Notes under the pieces: generated by a model
What the model was told of the DNA's origin: nothing
Database searches by the model: none
Seen by the model: only the letters and a program-made list of their open reading frames with translations
Assembly: GCF_040419245.1 (NCBI RefSeq)
Contig: NZ_JAZHOH010000001.1
Location: 2,852,001 to 2,916,000 of the forward strand
Direction of reading: 5' to 3'
Length of the DNA stretch: 64,000 nucleotides
From: Ewingella sp. CoE-038-23
GTDB taxonomy: Bacteria; Pseudomonadota; Gammaproteobacteria; Enterobacterales; Enterobacteriaceae
In this document: positions 48,626-58,253 of the stretch, piece by piece
Layout: every line of letters begins with the position of its first letter
Numbering within the stretch: the first letter of the stretch is position 1
Made by a program: the position numbers and the translations under genes

Positions 48626-48650
48626 AACGCCGCTCAATGCGGCGTTTTTT
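48626..48650 (+). terminator. rplY terminator
   Basis: AACGCCGC-TCAAT-GCGGCGTT followed by TTTT, preceded by an A-run. Confidence 0.92.
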
Positions 48651-48654
48651 ATAT

Positions 48655-48760
48655 CCTTCATACTTGAAGCTGCCGCTGCGTTGGCCGCTCTCGCCAACCC
48701 GAATCACTGACCAACGTCAGCTCATCGGGATTGACTCCCTTGCAGCCTTGCTGCAACTCC
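48655..48760 (-). repeat. Dispersed intergenic repeat, copy D (inverted to copy C)
   Basis: Read on the minus strand it gives GTTGCAGCAAGGCTGCAA, GAGTCAATCCCGATGAGCT, CAGTGATTCGGGTTGGCG, GCGGCCAACGC, and CTTCAAGTATGAAGGAT, in the same order as copy C. It lies between the rplY terminator and the stop of yejK. Confidence 0.8.
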
Positions 48761-48795
48761 AATTATTTCGGCTATACCTGTGTTCGTATTACTTT

Positions 48796-49800
48796 TTACT
48801 TACTCGACGATCGACGTTGCAACTGGTCGCGCAGATTCGGCGGTGTGCCTTTAATAGTCAAAGTATCCGTGGCTGGGTCCCAGAAAATGCGCTCGCCCAT
48901 CAACATGGCGTCGAAATTGATGCTCACCCCGCCGCCGCTACCGGCAAACTTGGTTAACTGGCGCAGCGTGCCGCGATCGGCCGGGAAAGTCTCTTCCAGC
49001 TGATAACCCTGCTCTTGGGAAAACTCTTTAAATTTCTTGTCGTCCCAGGGTGGCAGCTCGTCGGACAGCGCGTCGAGGGAGATCTCCTCCCCTGCCTGAA
49101 GCTGTTCGTTGCAGTAGCTATAAACCTGCTGGCGCACATTTTGGCGTTCGTTCTTATCCAACTGGGCTTCTGCACAGAAGTCATCCACCGCCTGCAATAA
49201 GCCACGGTTTTGCGCTTTAGTGTCCAAGCCTTCTGCCGCAGCGAGGAAATCCATAAAGAAGTCGGAAACTTTACGACCCACGCGGCCTTTCAGGAAGGTC
49301 AAATAGCGGGTGGATTCTGGATTGGTTTCCCACTCGGTTAAATCAATTCGCGCGACAATGTCGGCATGGTTGATGTCGAGATAGTGAATGCTGCTGACGT
49401 CCAGCTGCTCGTTAACACGCATACTGCTGCGGCTGTTGAGCACGGCAATCAGTAAATACTCAACCGCCAGGAAGCGATAATGGCAGAACAGCACCACGCC
49501 ACCTTCGGCAAAAGGATATTTCGCCAGTTCATCGCGCAAACGGCCGGTGGCCGCGCGGCTAAAGCCAAGGAAATCCTCATCGCCTTTGCGGCAGGCGCGC
49601 AAAGACTCGGCCAGTTCGCTATCCTGATTAAACAGCCCATAAGCTTTGCTTTTCGCGCTGTACACGCGATGCAGTTCGGCCATCATCTCTTCAACCGCGG
49701 CATTCGGGGTTAACAGCGTATCGCGCAGCACAACGTCCAGCGTTTGCTCGTCACGCTTGTTCAACTGGTGTAGAGCAATCTGCTCGATATCCAGACTCAT
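48796..49800 (-). CDS. yejK: Nucleoid-associated protein NdpA (YejK)
   Basis: The 334-residue protein starts [19 protein letters not shown], as E. coli YejK (335 aa). Conserved blocks are [21 protein letters not shown] and [16 protein letters not shown]. It is nucleoid-associated and in E. coli can bind and modulate topoisomerases. The frame runs 43 codons further upstream but only the ATG at 49800 fits the family and has GGAGA ahead. It is divergent from yejL. Confidence 0.95.
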   Translation of the reverse strand: MSLDIEQIALHQLNKRDEQTLDVVLRDTLLTPNAAVEEMMAELHRVYSAKSKAYGLFNQDSELAESLRACRKGDEDFLGFSRAATGRLRDELAKYPFAEGGVVLFCHYRFLAVEYLLIAVLNSRSSMRVNEQLDVSSIHYLDINHADIVARIDLTEWETNPESTRYLTFLKGRVGRKVSDFFMDFLAAAEGLDTKAQNRGLLQAVDDFCAEAQLDKNERQNVRQQVYSYCNEQLQAGEEISLDALSDELPPWDDKKFKEFSQEQGYQLEETFPADRGTLRQLTKFAGSGGGVSINFDAMLMGERIFWDPATDTLTIKGTPPNLRDQLQRRSSSK

Positions 49801-50062
49801 GGCTTCTCCTAAAATGAGTGTCTTTATATAAATGCTGTAGAAATATCTGAAAAGGGGGCGGCTTGGTGGAATGATTTTTTCGCCGAGGCGGGTATTCAAA
49901 CACTTAATATAGAGGGCTTGCAACCGCAAAGCCTTGAAGTTGGAAACACAAATAAATACATCTCATCAATACCCCAACGTTCAACACATTATAAAAATGC
50001 GGAAACTGATGCCACGATACGTTAAGATATTGCACTTTGTCAGGCTTTGAGCACATTAATCC

Positions 50063-50290
50063 ATGCCACAATCATCTCGTTACAGTGACGAACACGTTGA
50101 ACAGATCCTTTCGGAGCTGGCCACCGTACTGGAAAAACACCGCGCGCCCACCGACCTCTCGTTGATGGTGTTGGGCAATATGGTGACCAACTTAATTAAT
50201 ACCAGTGTTGCGCCAACCCAGCGCAAAGCTATCGCAGGCTCTTTTGCTGGCGCGCTTCAGGCGTCAATAAGAGAAGATAAAGCCCATTAA
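50063..50290 (+). CDS. yejL: Conserved small protein YejL (UPF0352)
   Basis: The 75-residue protein is the same length as E. coli YejL, with [19 protein letters not shown] identical in pattern. Predicted to be a small helical dimer of unknown function. It lies 24 bases upstream of yejM and is probably co-transcribed. Confidence 0.95.
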   Translation: MPQSSRYSDEHVEQILSELATVLEKHRAPTDLSLMVLGNMVTNLINTSVAPTQRKAIAGSFAGALQASIREDKAH

Positions 50291-50314
50291 TCAACTATTT
50301 GCCCAAAACCTCTT

Positions 50315-52099
50315 ATGGTGACAAATCGTCAGCGCTATCGCGAAAAAGTATCCCAGATGATCAGCTGGGGGCACTGGTTCGCCCTATTTAACATTCTGCT
50401 CGGTCTTGGACTCGGCAGCCGCTACCTCTTTGTCTCCGACTGGCCCTCTTCTCTCGAAGGACGCATTTACGCGTTGGTAAGTTGGCTTGGGCATTTCAGT
50501 TTTATTGGCTTCTCCGCCTACCTGCTGATCATCTTCCCCCTGACCTTTGTGGTGATGTCGCAGCGGCTGATGCGTTTCTTATCCGCCATTTTAGCCACCG
50601 CAGGTCTGACGCTGTTACTGGTCGACACCGAAGTCTTTACCCGCTTCCACCTGCACATCAATCCTGTGGTGTGGGAACTGGTGGTCAACCCCGGTCAAGG
50701 CGAGCTGGCCCGCGACTGGCAGCTAATGTTTATTGCCGTGCCGGTGCTGTTCCTGATCGAAATGCTGTTTGGCACTTGGGCATGGCAGAAGCTGCGCAGC
50801 CTGAACCGTCGCAATTTCGCTAAGCCGATTGTGGCGCTGTTTATCGTCAGCTTCTTTGCCTCGCACCTGATGTATATCTGGGCCGATGCCAACTTCTATC
50901 GCCCAATCACCATGCAGCGTTCAAACCTGCCGCTCTCCTACCCAATGACCGCGCGTAAGTTCCTCGAGAAGCACGGCTTGCTGGACGCACAGGCTTATCA
51001 GCAGCGTCTGATTGAACAAGGTAACCCAGAGGCGCTGTCGGTAGAGTACCCACTCAATGACATTAGCTTCCGCGACACCGGCCCTAAATATAATTTATTG
51101 ATGATTGTGGTGGACGGCATTCACGCCTCGACCACGGTCAAAGACATGCCAGCGCTGACCGATTTCGCGCGGCAAAATGTTAGCTTCAACCAGCATTACA
51201 GCTCGGGTAATCGCGTGGATAGCGGCCTGTTTGGCCTGTTCTACGGGATTTCGCCAACCTATATGGAAGGCATTATTGCCGCGCGTAAGCCTTCTGCGCT
51301 GATGTCCTCGCTGGCGAAACAGGGCTACGAGTTTGGCCTGTTCTCCTCCGACGGCTTCAACAGCCCGCTCTACCGTCAGGCTTTGCTGACCGACTTCACC
51401 TTGCCGACCCCGGCGGCGCAGGGCGATACCCTGACGGCTCAGCAGTGGCAGCAGTGGTTAGCCGCACGCGGTAGCCGCCCGTGGTTCTCTTACGTGAATC
51501 TGAACGGCGTCTCGACGGCGCTGCGTCAAGGCAGCAATGCCGCCGTGCCGACCGGCAATGTCTTTATGCAGCGTTATCAGCAAGGCGCGAAAGAGGTGGA
51601 TCAGCGCATTGGCGAGATTCTGCAAGAACTGCAAAAGCGCGGCGAGCTGGATAAAACCGTGGTGATGATCACCGCGTCGCACGGCATTGAATTTAATGAA
51701 AATGGCACCTGGGGTTCGGGCAATACTATGAACCGCGACCAGATGCGTGTGCCATTAGTGGTTCACTGGCCGGGTACGCCTGCCCAGTCCATTAATAAGC
51801 TGACTGATCATGAAGATGTGATGACCACCCTGATGCAGCGCCTGCTGCACGTCACCACGTCGCCAGCGGATTATTCGCAAGGTGAAGATCTATTTGCCGC
51901 CAAACGCCGCCATGACTGGATCTCCACCAGTGATAACGGCACGCTGGTGATCACCACGCCAACCCAGACGCTACTGCTGGAGCGCAACGGTGATTTCACG
52001 GCTTATGACGAACAAGGCAAACGCATCAAAGATCAGAAACCTGAACTCGGCCTGCTGTTACAGGTTCTGACCAATGAGAAGCGCTTTATTGCGGATTAA
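50315..52099 (+). CDS. yejM: Inner-membrane LPS regulator YejM (PbgA/LapC)
   Basis: The 594-residue protein has five N-terminal membrane helices (to about residue 190) and a periplasmic sulfatase-fold domain (LLMIVVDGIHASTTVKDMP, HYSSGNRVDSGLFGLFYG, TASHGIEFNENGTWGSGN). E. coli YejM senses periplasmic LPS and restrains LapB-FtsH degradation of LpxC. The N-terminal helices are the essential part there. The stop is 19 bases from the convergent scsD stop; the E. coli downstream tRNA is not present here. Confidence 0.95.
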   Translation: MVTNRQRYREKVSQMISWGHWFALFNILLGLGLGSRYLFVSDWPSSLEGRIYALVSWLGHFSFIGFSAYLLIIFPLTFVVMSQRLMRFLSAILATAGLTLLLVDTEVFTRFHLHINPVVWELVVNPGQGELARDWQLMFIAVPVLFLIEMLFGTWAWQKLRSLNRRNFAKPIVALFIVSFFASHLMYIWADANFYRPITMQRSNLPLSYPMTARKFLEKHGLLDAQAYQQRLIEQGNPEALSVEYPLNDISFRDTGPKYNLLMIVVDGIHASTTVKDMPALTDFARQNVSFNQHYSSGNRVDSGLFGLFYGISPTYMEGIIAARKPSALMSSLAKQGYEFGLFSSDGFNSPLYRQALLTDFTLPTPAAQGDTLTAQQWQQWLAARGSRPWFSYVNLNGVSTALRQGSNAAVPTGNVFMQRYQQGAKEVDQRIGEILQELQKRGELDKTVVMITASHGIEFNENGTWGSGNTMNRDQMRVPLVVHWPGTPAQSINKLTDHEDVMTTLMQRLLHVTTSPADYSQGEDLFAAKRRHDWISTSDNGTLVITTPTQTLLLERNGDFTAYDEQGKRIKDQKPELGLLLQVLTNEKRFIAD

Positions 52100-52118
52100 C
52101 TTCAAGAAGATAGCCTTT

Positions 52119-52619
52119 TTAAAACGCGGCCCACCAAAGCCGCAGCTTCATCCCCCAATATGACGTCCAGCCCGTCGTAGTACTCACTACCCTGCCCTTA
52201 TCGATAATCACAAACGTTGGCGTGACGCCAATGTCCCACGAGGCGGAAATATCGCCGCGCGGGTCATTCACCACCGGCATGCTGATATTCTTGCCCTGTA
52301 AATAGCGCTCGATTTTATCTTTATCCCCTGAACGCAGCGCCACGCTCAACACATTGCCGCCGTTGGCCGACAGCTTGCCGACGTCCGGCGTGGTGAACTT
52401 ACAGACGCTGCACCAGCTGGCCCAGAAGTAAACCAGCAGCGGCTGCTGCTGGCTTTTCTCATTGAGCGTCAGGGTTTGGCCATCGAGGGTCTGCAAGGTC
52501 TGATTGCCGAAATCGACCGGAGCCTGCGGCGCGCGCATGAAGTCCATGCCGAACAGCACCGCCATCAGCAGTACCGCGCCAACCAAGATCTCTTTAGCCC
52601 AACGCTTAACTTTTCCCAT
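52119..52619 (-). CDS. scsD: Thioredoxin-like copper-tolerance protein ScsD
   Basis: The 166-residue protein has one N-terminal helix (LVGAVLLMAVLFGM) and a TlpA-type thioredoxin fold with active site FWASWCSVCKF at about residues 70-80. cis-Pro region GVTPTFVII is present. Last gene of scsABCD; starts 14 bases inside scsC. Scs proteins protect against copper and redox stress in Salmonella. Confidence 0.9.
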   Translation of the reverse strand: MGKVKRWAKEILVGAVLLMAVLFGMDFMRAPQAPVDFGNQTLQTLDGQTLTLNEKSQQQPLLVYFWASWCSVCKFTTPDVGKLSANGGNVLSVALRSGDKDKIERYLQGKNISMPVVNDPRGDISASWDIGVTPTFVIIDKGRVVSTTTGWTSYWGMKLRLWWAAF

Positions 52620-53208
52620 CTTTCACCTTCTTCAACTGGGCATTCACCAGCTCTTCTAAGTCCTGATAAGAGATAGCGCCGGGGATGATCTGGTCGCCAA
52701 TAATGGTCGCTGGCGTGCCTTGAATACCCAGCACTTCGGCAATTTCCACGTTAGTTTTCAAGGTAGTGTAGCTTTCCGGTGTGACTTTTACTGGCGGCAG
52801 GCCAACTTTAGCGATTGCCGCGTCGATGCTCTCCTCGTCATGCGGGCCTTTTTTCGACATCAGGCGCTGGTGCAGCGCCATAAATTTGTCCGGCTGCTGC
52901 TCCCACACGGTCATGGCAGCGCGAGCAGAGCTGATGGAACTGGCACCACGGAACGGCAGCAGTTTGAGCACCACCGCGACGTCCGGATGCTCCTTCACCA
53001 CTCTCTCCAGCAGAGGATCAAACTGCTTGCAGTAAGGGCAGTTGTAGTCGGTGAAGGAGACCAGCACCAGCTTGGCGTCTTTAGCACCAAAGCGCGGCGT
53101 GGCCGGGTCGCGGAATAGCATATCCTCCGGCGTCGGGTTTTGTGGCGCAGTCTGCGCTAAAGCCATCGGTGAAAGGGCCATCATTAAAATCAGCATTAAG
53201 GTTTTCAT
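52606..53208 (-). CDS. scsC: DsbA-like periplasmic ScsC
   Basis: The 200-residue protein has a signal peptide (ILMMALSPMALA) and a DsbA-like fold with active site FTDYNCPYCKQF and cis-Pro GIQGTPATIIGD. ScsC in relatives is a disulfide isomerase or copper-binding protein kept reduced by ScsB. Its ATG overlaps the scsB stop (TAATG). Confidence 0.9.
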   Translation of the reverse strand: MKTLMLILMMALSPMALAQTAPQNPTPEDMLFRDPATPRFGAKDAKLVLVSFTDYNCPYCKQFDPLLERVVKEHPDVAVVLKLLPFRGASSISSARAAMTVWEQQPDKFMALHQRLMSKKGPHDEESIDAAIAKVGLPPVKVTPESYTTLKTNVEIAEVLGIQGTPATIIGDQIIPGAISYQDLEELVNAQLKKVKDGKS

Positions 53209-55247
53209 TATTTATCTCCACGGGCGTCTTGCAGCCCTTTTAAAACGGCGTCGCGAGTCAGCAGTGGCGATAAAATCTCACCCGTTGGCAGGCCCGGACC
53301 ATAAATTTGGTTGAAAGGAACGGCAACGCTGCCGCGCTTTTGCAGGAATTCATTAATCGGTTTGGAAGGACGGCTCCAGTCACCGCGCAGGGCCACCAGG
53401 TTGTCGGCGGTCAGCGCTTTCTGCACGTCTTCGCGCAGTAATACGTTAAATTTGTTGGCTTTGCAGGTGACACACCAGTCTGCCGTGACATCCACGAACA
53501 CCACTTTGTTGTCCGCCACCGCCTGAGCAATCGCCTGCTCGGTTAGCGGCTGCCACTTCACGGCATCCTGTAATGGCTTGGCGCCGTTGGTATAGGAGAG
53601 CGCCGCCGCTAGCATCACCAGCCCTGCCACCAGCAGGCTGACACATAGGGCAATGGCGGTATTACGCGCCCCATAGCGGCGCAGCGAACCCACCACCAGC
53701 GCCAGCAGGAACACCGCCGCGACAATCAGCACGCTTTGCAGACTGAAGTGGTTAAGCATCAGGCTGAGCAGCCACAGCGACGCGGCGAGCATCAGCAGGC
53801 CGAGCGCCACCCGCAGGCGCAGCATCCAGCGCCCCGGACGCGGCAGGCGCAGCGCCAGTCCCGGCCAGGTTGCGATCATCAGCCACGGCAGGCTCATGCC
53901 GATGCCCAGCATCAGGAATAATCCCCACAGCACGGGCAGAGGCGCGGCCAGCGCGAAGGCCACGGCGGTGCCCAAGAAAGGCGCAGAGCACGGCGTGGCT
54001 AGCAGCGTCGCGAAAGCGCCCTCGGCGAAATTGCCCTTCAAACCGCCACGTTTTTGCGTCGCCAGACGGGTGGTCATGGCAGAAGGCAGGTTGATTTCGA
54101 ACAGACCCAGCAGGTTGGCGGTGAACAGCGCGGTCACAATCACCATAAAGCCGATAAACCACGGGTTCTGGAACTGAATTCCCCAGCCTAGGGTCTGGTT
54201 GCTGTAGCGCAGCACGGTCATCAGCAGCGCCAGCGCGAGGAAAGAGCTGATAATGCCCGCCGAAGAGGCCAGGAACTGCACCCGAACGCTTTTACGGTCG
54301 CGCTGCTCCACCTGCAAAATCGAGCCGAGTTTCATACCCAGTACCGGCAGCACGCACGGCATCAGGTTAAGAATAAAACCACCGGCCAGCGCCATCAGTG
54401 CCACTTGCCACAGGGCAATGCTGCTCTGCGTAGCGGGTGCCAGAGGCTCCATCTTGAGGTCGAGCTGCTGGGCGATACCGCGATCCGCCAGCACCGCGCT
54501 GACCGGCTTGCCCGTCAAGTCTCCGGCTTTATCTCCCCACTCGTCGGTGACCGGCACGGTGATCTGCGCAAGCATGCCGTCCACCCTGACCGTCGGCTTG
54601 CCGAATGAGCTGCCTTCGAGGGAATCGATAAACAGCTCCGGCTGCTGCCAGCCTTGAGCGCGCTCGGCTGAAATCACCAAAGTGCCCTGCCGATAACCCG
54701 CCGACACCTTATCGGCCAGCCCCTGCGCAATCGGGATTTGCCCCATGGCGCTGGCAAAACGGCTGACGAAATCGCCTTGGTCGCCGCCTGCGCGCAGGTC
54801 CAGATTGAAGTCATAATCGGTGAGGATACAGACATTGCTACAGGTCGGCAGGGTCAGGGTTCCCGCCAGTTTCTCAGGCACTTTGCCTTTGATAACAATC
54901 GGCAACGTCACATTGTCGTGATAGCCCTGCGTGGTTATTCCGGCGACGTCGAAACGCGCGGGAGTCGGCCAAGACCAGTCGGCCTTGGTTGATGAGTCTT
55001 GCCAGGCGATAACCGGCGCTACGCCGCCCTCACCCGGCGATCGCCAGTAGGTTTTCCAGCCTTTTTCGAGGCTGACAGACAGTAAAAGATGGGTTTCATC
55101 CGCCGCGCCGTCGGCAGGCTCAGCCTGAAAACGCACTTTGGCATGGCTGTTTTGCGGGCTTGCTAACCAGCCGGAATCCGCCGCATGAATGGCAGGTAGC
55201 CACAGCAGCAACAGGCTGGCAATCGCCGCCCTGAAGGCATAACGCAT
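53208..55247 (-). CDS. scsB: DsbD-like thiol transporter ScsB
   Basis: The 679-residue protein has a signal peptide, a periplasmic domain with PTCSNVCILTDYDF, eight membrane helices carrying the transfer Cys in LNLMPCVLPVLG and ATPCSAPFLG, and a C-terminal thioredoxin domain with DVTADWCVTCKANK. It passes electrons from cytoplasmic thioredoxin to ScsC. Start has GGAGAAAA upstream. The order and length fit Salmonella ScsB. Confidence 0.92.
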   Translation of the reverse strand: MRYAFRAAIASLLLLWLPAIHAADSGWLASPQNSHAKVRFQAEPADGAADETHLLLSVSLEKGWKTYWRSPGEGGVAPVIAWQDSSTKADWSWPTPARFDVAGITTQGYHDNVTLPIVIKGKVPEKLAGTLTLPTCSNVCILTDYDFNLDLRAGGDQGDFVSRFASAMGQIPIAQGLADKVSAGYRQGTLVISAERAQGWQQPELFIDSLEGSSFGKPTVRVDGMLAQITVPVTDEWGDKAGDLTGKPVSAVLADRGIAQQLDLKMEPLAPATQSSIALWQVALMALAGGFILNLMPCVLPVLGMKLGSILQVEQRDRKSVRVQFLASSAGIISSFLALALLMTVLRYSNQTLGWGIQFQNPWFIGFMVIVTALFTANLLGLFEINLPSAMTTRLATQKRGGLKGNFAEGAFATLLATPCSAPFLGTAVAFALAAPLPVLWGLFLMLGIGMSLPWLMIATWPGLALRLPRPGRWMLRLRVALGLLMLAASLWLLSLMLNHFSLQSVLIVAAVFLLALVVGSLRRYGARNTAIALCVSLLVAGLVMLAAALSYTNGAKPLQDAVKWQPLTEQAIAQAVADNKVVFVDVTADWCVTCKANKFNVLLREDVQKALTADNLVALRGDWSRPSKPINEFLQKRGSVAVPFNQIYGPGLPTGEILSPLLTRDAVLKGLQDARGDK

Positions 55248-55300
55248 AAATTTTCTCCAAAAATAAAAGACAACATCCGAATCAAAAGGCGGACGTGTTT

Positions 55301-55669
55301 TTATTCCCGGAAGACGCAGAGCCGCAGATGCACCCGTAGTATCGGCACCGGAACGACTTCAGGCAGGCGAGTACGAAGAAGGGCCACGTTGCCCGGCGAG
55401 AGAAACGCCAGCAGCAAGCTAAAGACCAACAGCGCGAAATCAAGAATGACAGGAGGAACGGAAAGCAGTGATTTGCTGCTCAACTCGCAAGGAGTGGGAG
55501 TTTCAGTCAGATCGGACGTCGGCTGGGATGAGACCGTTTGGGACACCGCGTCCTGACGCAGAGAGGCAGACAACGCGTTCAGCCCGGCGATGCGCTGCGT
55601 CATACAGGTAAGTATGACCAGACAAGCCAGGCAGAAAAAGAGCAGTGCTGAACGCCGTTTTTTATCCAT
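55301..55669 (-). CDS. scsA: Copper-tolerance protein ScsA
   Basis: The 122-residue protein has an N-terminal helix (SALLFFCLACLVILTCM), a second helix (ILDFALLVFSLLLAFL) and ends VHLRLCVFRE, the C-terminal signature of ScsA and related DUF2946-type proteins. ATG 55669 with AGGGATTA ahead; an upstream ATG at 55759 would add 30 unlikely residues. It is the first gene before scsB, 53 bases apart, preceded by a CpxR-like box. Confidence 0.8.
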   Translation of the reverse strand: MDKKRRSALLFFCLACLVILTCMTQRIAGLNALSASLRQDAVSQTVSSQPTSDLTETPTPCELSSKSLLSVPPVILDFALLVFSLLLAFLSPGNVALLRTRLPEVVPVPILRVHLRLCVFRE

Positions 55670-55738
55670 TAATCCCTCATGAAAGTACGCCAGTATTCTA
55701 GCCCCCGACCAAACATTCACAAGGATTATGTATCCGCC

Positions 55739-55753
55739 ATTACAGGACTTTAC
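55739..55753 (-). promoter_or_regulatory. CpxR-like box upstream of scsA
   Basis: On the minus strand GTAAA-GTCCT-GTAAT matches the CpxR consensus GTAAA-N5-GTAAA at 9 of 10 positions. CpxR control of scsABCD is reported in Salmonella. It is 70 bases from the scsA start. Confidence 0.6.
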
Positions 55754-55813
55754 GTTCAAGGTGCTGAAATGACACCCAATCCGTCGCCTAAAACATTGGA
55801 ATCGGCCAAGCGA

Positions 55814-55833
55814 TACTGTATATTTAGCCAGTT
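55814..55833 (+). promoter_or_regulatory. LexA box upstream of the dinI-like gene
   Basis: TACTGTATATTTAGCCAGTT matches the LexA pattern CTGT-N8-ACAG except CCAG in the right half. It is 26 bases before the start codon, overlapping the expected promoter. Confidence 0.65.
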
Positions 55834-55859
55834 AATTACCTATTAAGGATTGAGACTAA

Positions 55860-56102
55860 ATGTTAGTAGAGCTGGTGTATGACAAACGCAATGTTTCCGG
55901 CATTCCTGATGCCAACGACAAAATCCATGCCGAATTAACCAAACGCGTTCATCGCCTGTTCCCGGATGCGGCGGTGAAGGTCAAACCGATGCAGGCCAAC
56001 GGCTTGAACACCTCGGGCGCCAGCAAGCAGGACCGTTCGCAGTTGAACCAAATGCTCGAAGAGATGTTTGAAGAAGCGGATGAATGGCTATCCGTTGAAT
56101 GA
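55860..56102 (+). CDS. DinI-family damage-inducible protein
   Basis: The 80-residue protein resembles DinI/MsgA: VHRLFPDAAVKVKPMQANGLNTSGASKQDRSQLNQMLEEMFEEADEW follows the DinI pattern (quoted here only in part as a family motif: RLFPDA, ANGLN, GASKQDR, EMFEEADEW). DinI modulates RecA filaments and SOS. The LexA-like box upstream supports SOS control. It is divergent from scsA. Confidence 0.85.
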   Translation: MLVELVYDKRNVSGIPDANDKIHAELTKRVHRLFPDAAVKVKPMQANGLNTSGASKQDRSQLNQMLEEMFEEADEWLSVE

Positions 56103-56366
56103 GACAGAGAAAGGTTCGCCATTAAGGCAAATAACGGGTAAAAGCTGCTCAGCAAGTCGTATTTACTTACAAAGGGCAATTGAATTAAACATAACCCAGC
56201 AACGGCTTATTATAATATGTCTATGATACTAAAAATCATATCAATCAGAATGATGAGTCCTGTTATTTCCGCTGGGTTTTTAACCATTTCTGGGTCCATA
56301 ACCCCCTTCGCGACGGCAGGCTTGTCATTTTTGGCACTATCACGCCCATGACTTTGCGAAGTAAAC

Positions 56367-58142
56367 ATGCCTCCAAAAAAACCGACTAAGCCGGCTGCAC
56401 AACCCCACTTTTACTCGAAGCGTTTTGCCCTTATTTGTGTTGGCATTTTGGGTTGTATGGCATTTTTACTGGCCCGCGTAGGCTATTTACAGCTGCTGAA
56501 CCGCCCGATGCTTGAGCGTCAGGCCGACCAGCGCTCTTTGCGCTCCACGGTGATCCCAGCCGATCGCGGCACCATTGCTGACCGCAGCGGGCATCCGCTG
56601 GCACTGAGCGTGGCTTCCAAAGATATTATTGCTGATCCCTTCCGCGTCCTTCAGCTGCATAGCGATCTAAATAGCCCGAAATGGCAGTATCTGGCGCAGG
56701 CGCTGAACATGCCGCTGCCCCAGTTACAGCAAATTATTACCAGCGATCCTAACCGGCGCTTTGTCTACCTTGGGCGTAAAATCGAGCAAGGCATTGCCAA
56801 TGATATTGCTCAGTTGCATCTGGGCGGCATTACCAGCCAGCACGATGACAGCCGCTACTACCCGATGAGCGACGCCGCCGCCAATCTGGTGGGGATTGTC
56901 GGCACGGATAACGAAGGTCTGACCGGCATTGAGAAAGGCTTTAATACCCTGCTCGAAGGCAAGCCGGGCATGCGCGAATACCGCCAAGACGGCCACGGCA
57001 ACGTGATTGGCGTGTTGAAGGAAGTCCCGCCGCAGCAGCCGCCAACGGTCAATCTAAGTATCGACAGCTTTATGCAGTACGTGATGTATTCACGCTTGCG
57101 CGCCGGCGTGATGCTCAACCAGGCGGACTCGGGTGCCGCCGTGCTGGTGGATGTGAATACCGGGGAAATTCTCGGGATGGCCTCCTACCCTTCTTATAAC
57201 CCAAATAACTACGCCGGCGTTCAGCCAAAAGACATGCGTAACGTGGCGATAAGCGACAGCTTCGAGCCGGGTTCTACGGTAAAACCTCTGGTTGTGATGG
57301 TGTCGCTGGCGCGCAAAATGATCCGCCCGGACTCGGTGCTAGACACCCACCCGTACACCGTCAACGGCCACTTAATCAAAGACGTCGGCCACTGGCCTGC
57401 GCTGACCATCACCGGCGTGTTGCAGAAATCCAGTGACATCGCGGTATCGCACATGGCGCTGGCGATGCCCGCACAGGTGCTGGTTGACCTCTACCACTCC
57501 TTTGGCTTGGGTAAACCGACCGACTTGGGCATCGGCGGCGAGAGCAGCGGCTACTTCCCGCTGCATCGCGATCGCTGGGCTGACATCGAGCGCGCGACCT
57601 TCGCTTTCGGCTACGGCCTGCGCGTGACGCCGCTGCAAATCGCCCGCGAATACGCCACTATTGGCGCGTTGGGCATTTATCGCCCACTGTCGATCACCAA
57701 GGTGACACCCCCGGTGATGGGAAAGCGCGTGATGGCGGCGGACGTGGTGCAAACCGTGATCCATATGATGGAAAGCGACGCCCTGCCCGGCGGCTCTGGC
57801 CTGAGCGCGGCGGTGCCGGGCTATCGTCTGGCAATCAAAACCGGTACGGCGGAAAAGCTGGGGACCAGCGGCAAGTACGATGGCGGCTACGTCAACTACA
57901 CGGCGGGCGTGGCTCCGGCCAGTAATCCGCGAGTGGCTCTGGTGGTGATGGTCAACAACCCACAGGCGGGTAAACACTTTGGTGGTTCAGTGGCCGGGCC
58001 GATTTTCGGCCAAATCATGGGGCAGGTGTTGAATCATATGAACATTGCTCCTGACGCACTGGTGCCTGAGACGCCGCCGGAAACCATTATCAACGGCGGC
58101 CAAAAAACCAACTTAGTGCGCCGTAGCGCCAGCTCAGAGTGA
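56367..58142 (+). CDS. Second FtsI-type penicillin-binding protein (PBP3 paralog)
   Basis: The 591-residue class B PBP has one N-terminal helix (about residues 20-40), the non-penicillin-binding module RGTIADRSGHPLALSV, and a transpeptidase domain with active Ser 303 and Lys 306 (FEPGSTVKP), a second motif SSD at 355-357, and KTG at 491-493 (IKTGTAEKLG). Length and wording are close to FtsI. The second motif is SxN in canonical FtsI, so D357 is a change. E. coli has only one FtsI, in the dcw cluster; Salmonella has a second, PBP3SAL, used inside host cells. Specialised division or stress transpeptidase is the likely role. Confidence 0.88.
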   Translation: MPPKKPTKPAAQPHFYSKRFALICVGILGCMAFLLARVGYLQLLNRPMLERQADQRSLRSTVIPADRGTIADRSGHPLALSVASKDIIADPFRVLQLHSDLNSPKWQYLAQALNMPLPQLQQIITSDPNRRFVYLGRKIEQGIANDIAQLHLGGITSQHDDSRYYPMSDAAANLVGIVGTDNEGLTGIEKGFNTLLEGKPGMREYRQDGHGNVIGVLKEVPPQQPPTVNLSIDSFMQYVMYSRLRAGVMLNQADSGAAVLVDVNTGEILGMASYPSYNPNNYAGVQPKDMRNVAISDSFEPGSTVKPLVVMVSLARKMIRPDSVLDTHPYTVNGHLIKDVGHWPALTITGVLQKSSDIAVSHMALAMPAQVLVDLYHSFGLGKPTDLGIGGESSGYFPLHRDRWADIERATFAFGYGLRVTPLQIAREYATIGALGIYRPLSITKVTPPVMGKRVMAADVVQTVIHMMESDALPGGSGLSAAVPGYRLAIKTGTAEKLGTSGKYDGGYVNYTAGVAPASNPRVALVVMVNNPQAGKHFGGSVAGPIFGQIMGQVLNHMNIAPDALVPETPPETIINGGQKTNLVRRSASSE

Positions 58143-58253
58143 TTTTTTACCCGCGCAGACTGGATTTCTGCGACTAATATGGGTAACTTCCCGCTTGTCT
58201 CGCCCAGCAAGGGTAAGCTAAGAGGAAGAGTGAAAACTCTGAGAAGTAAAACG

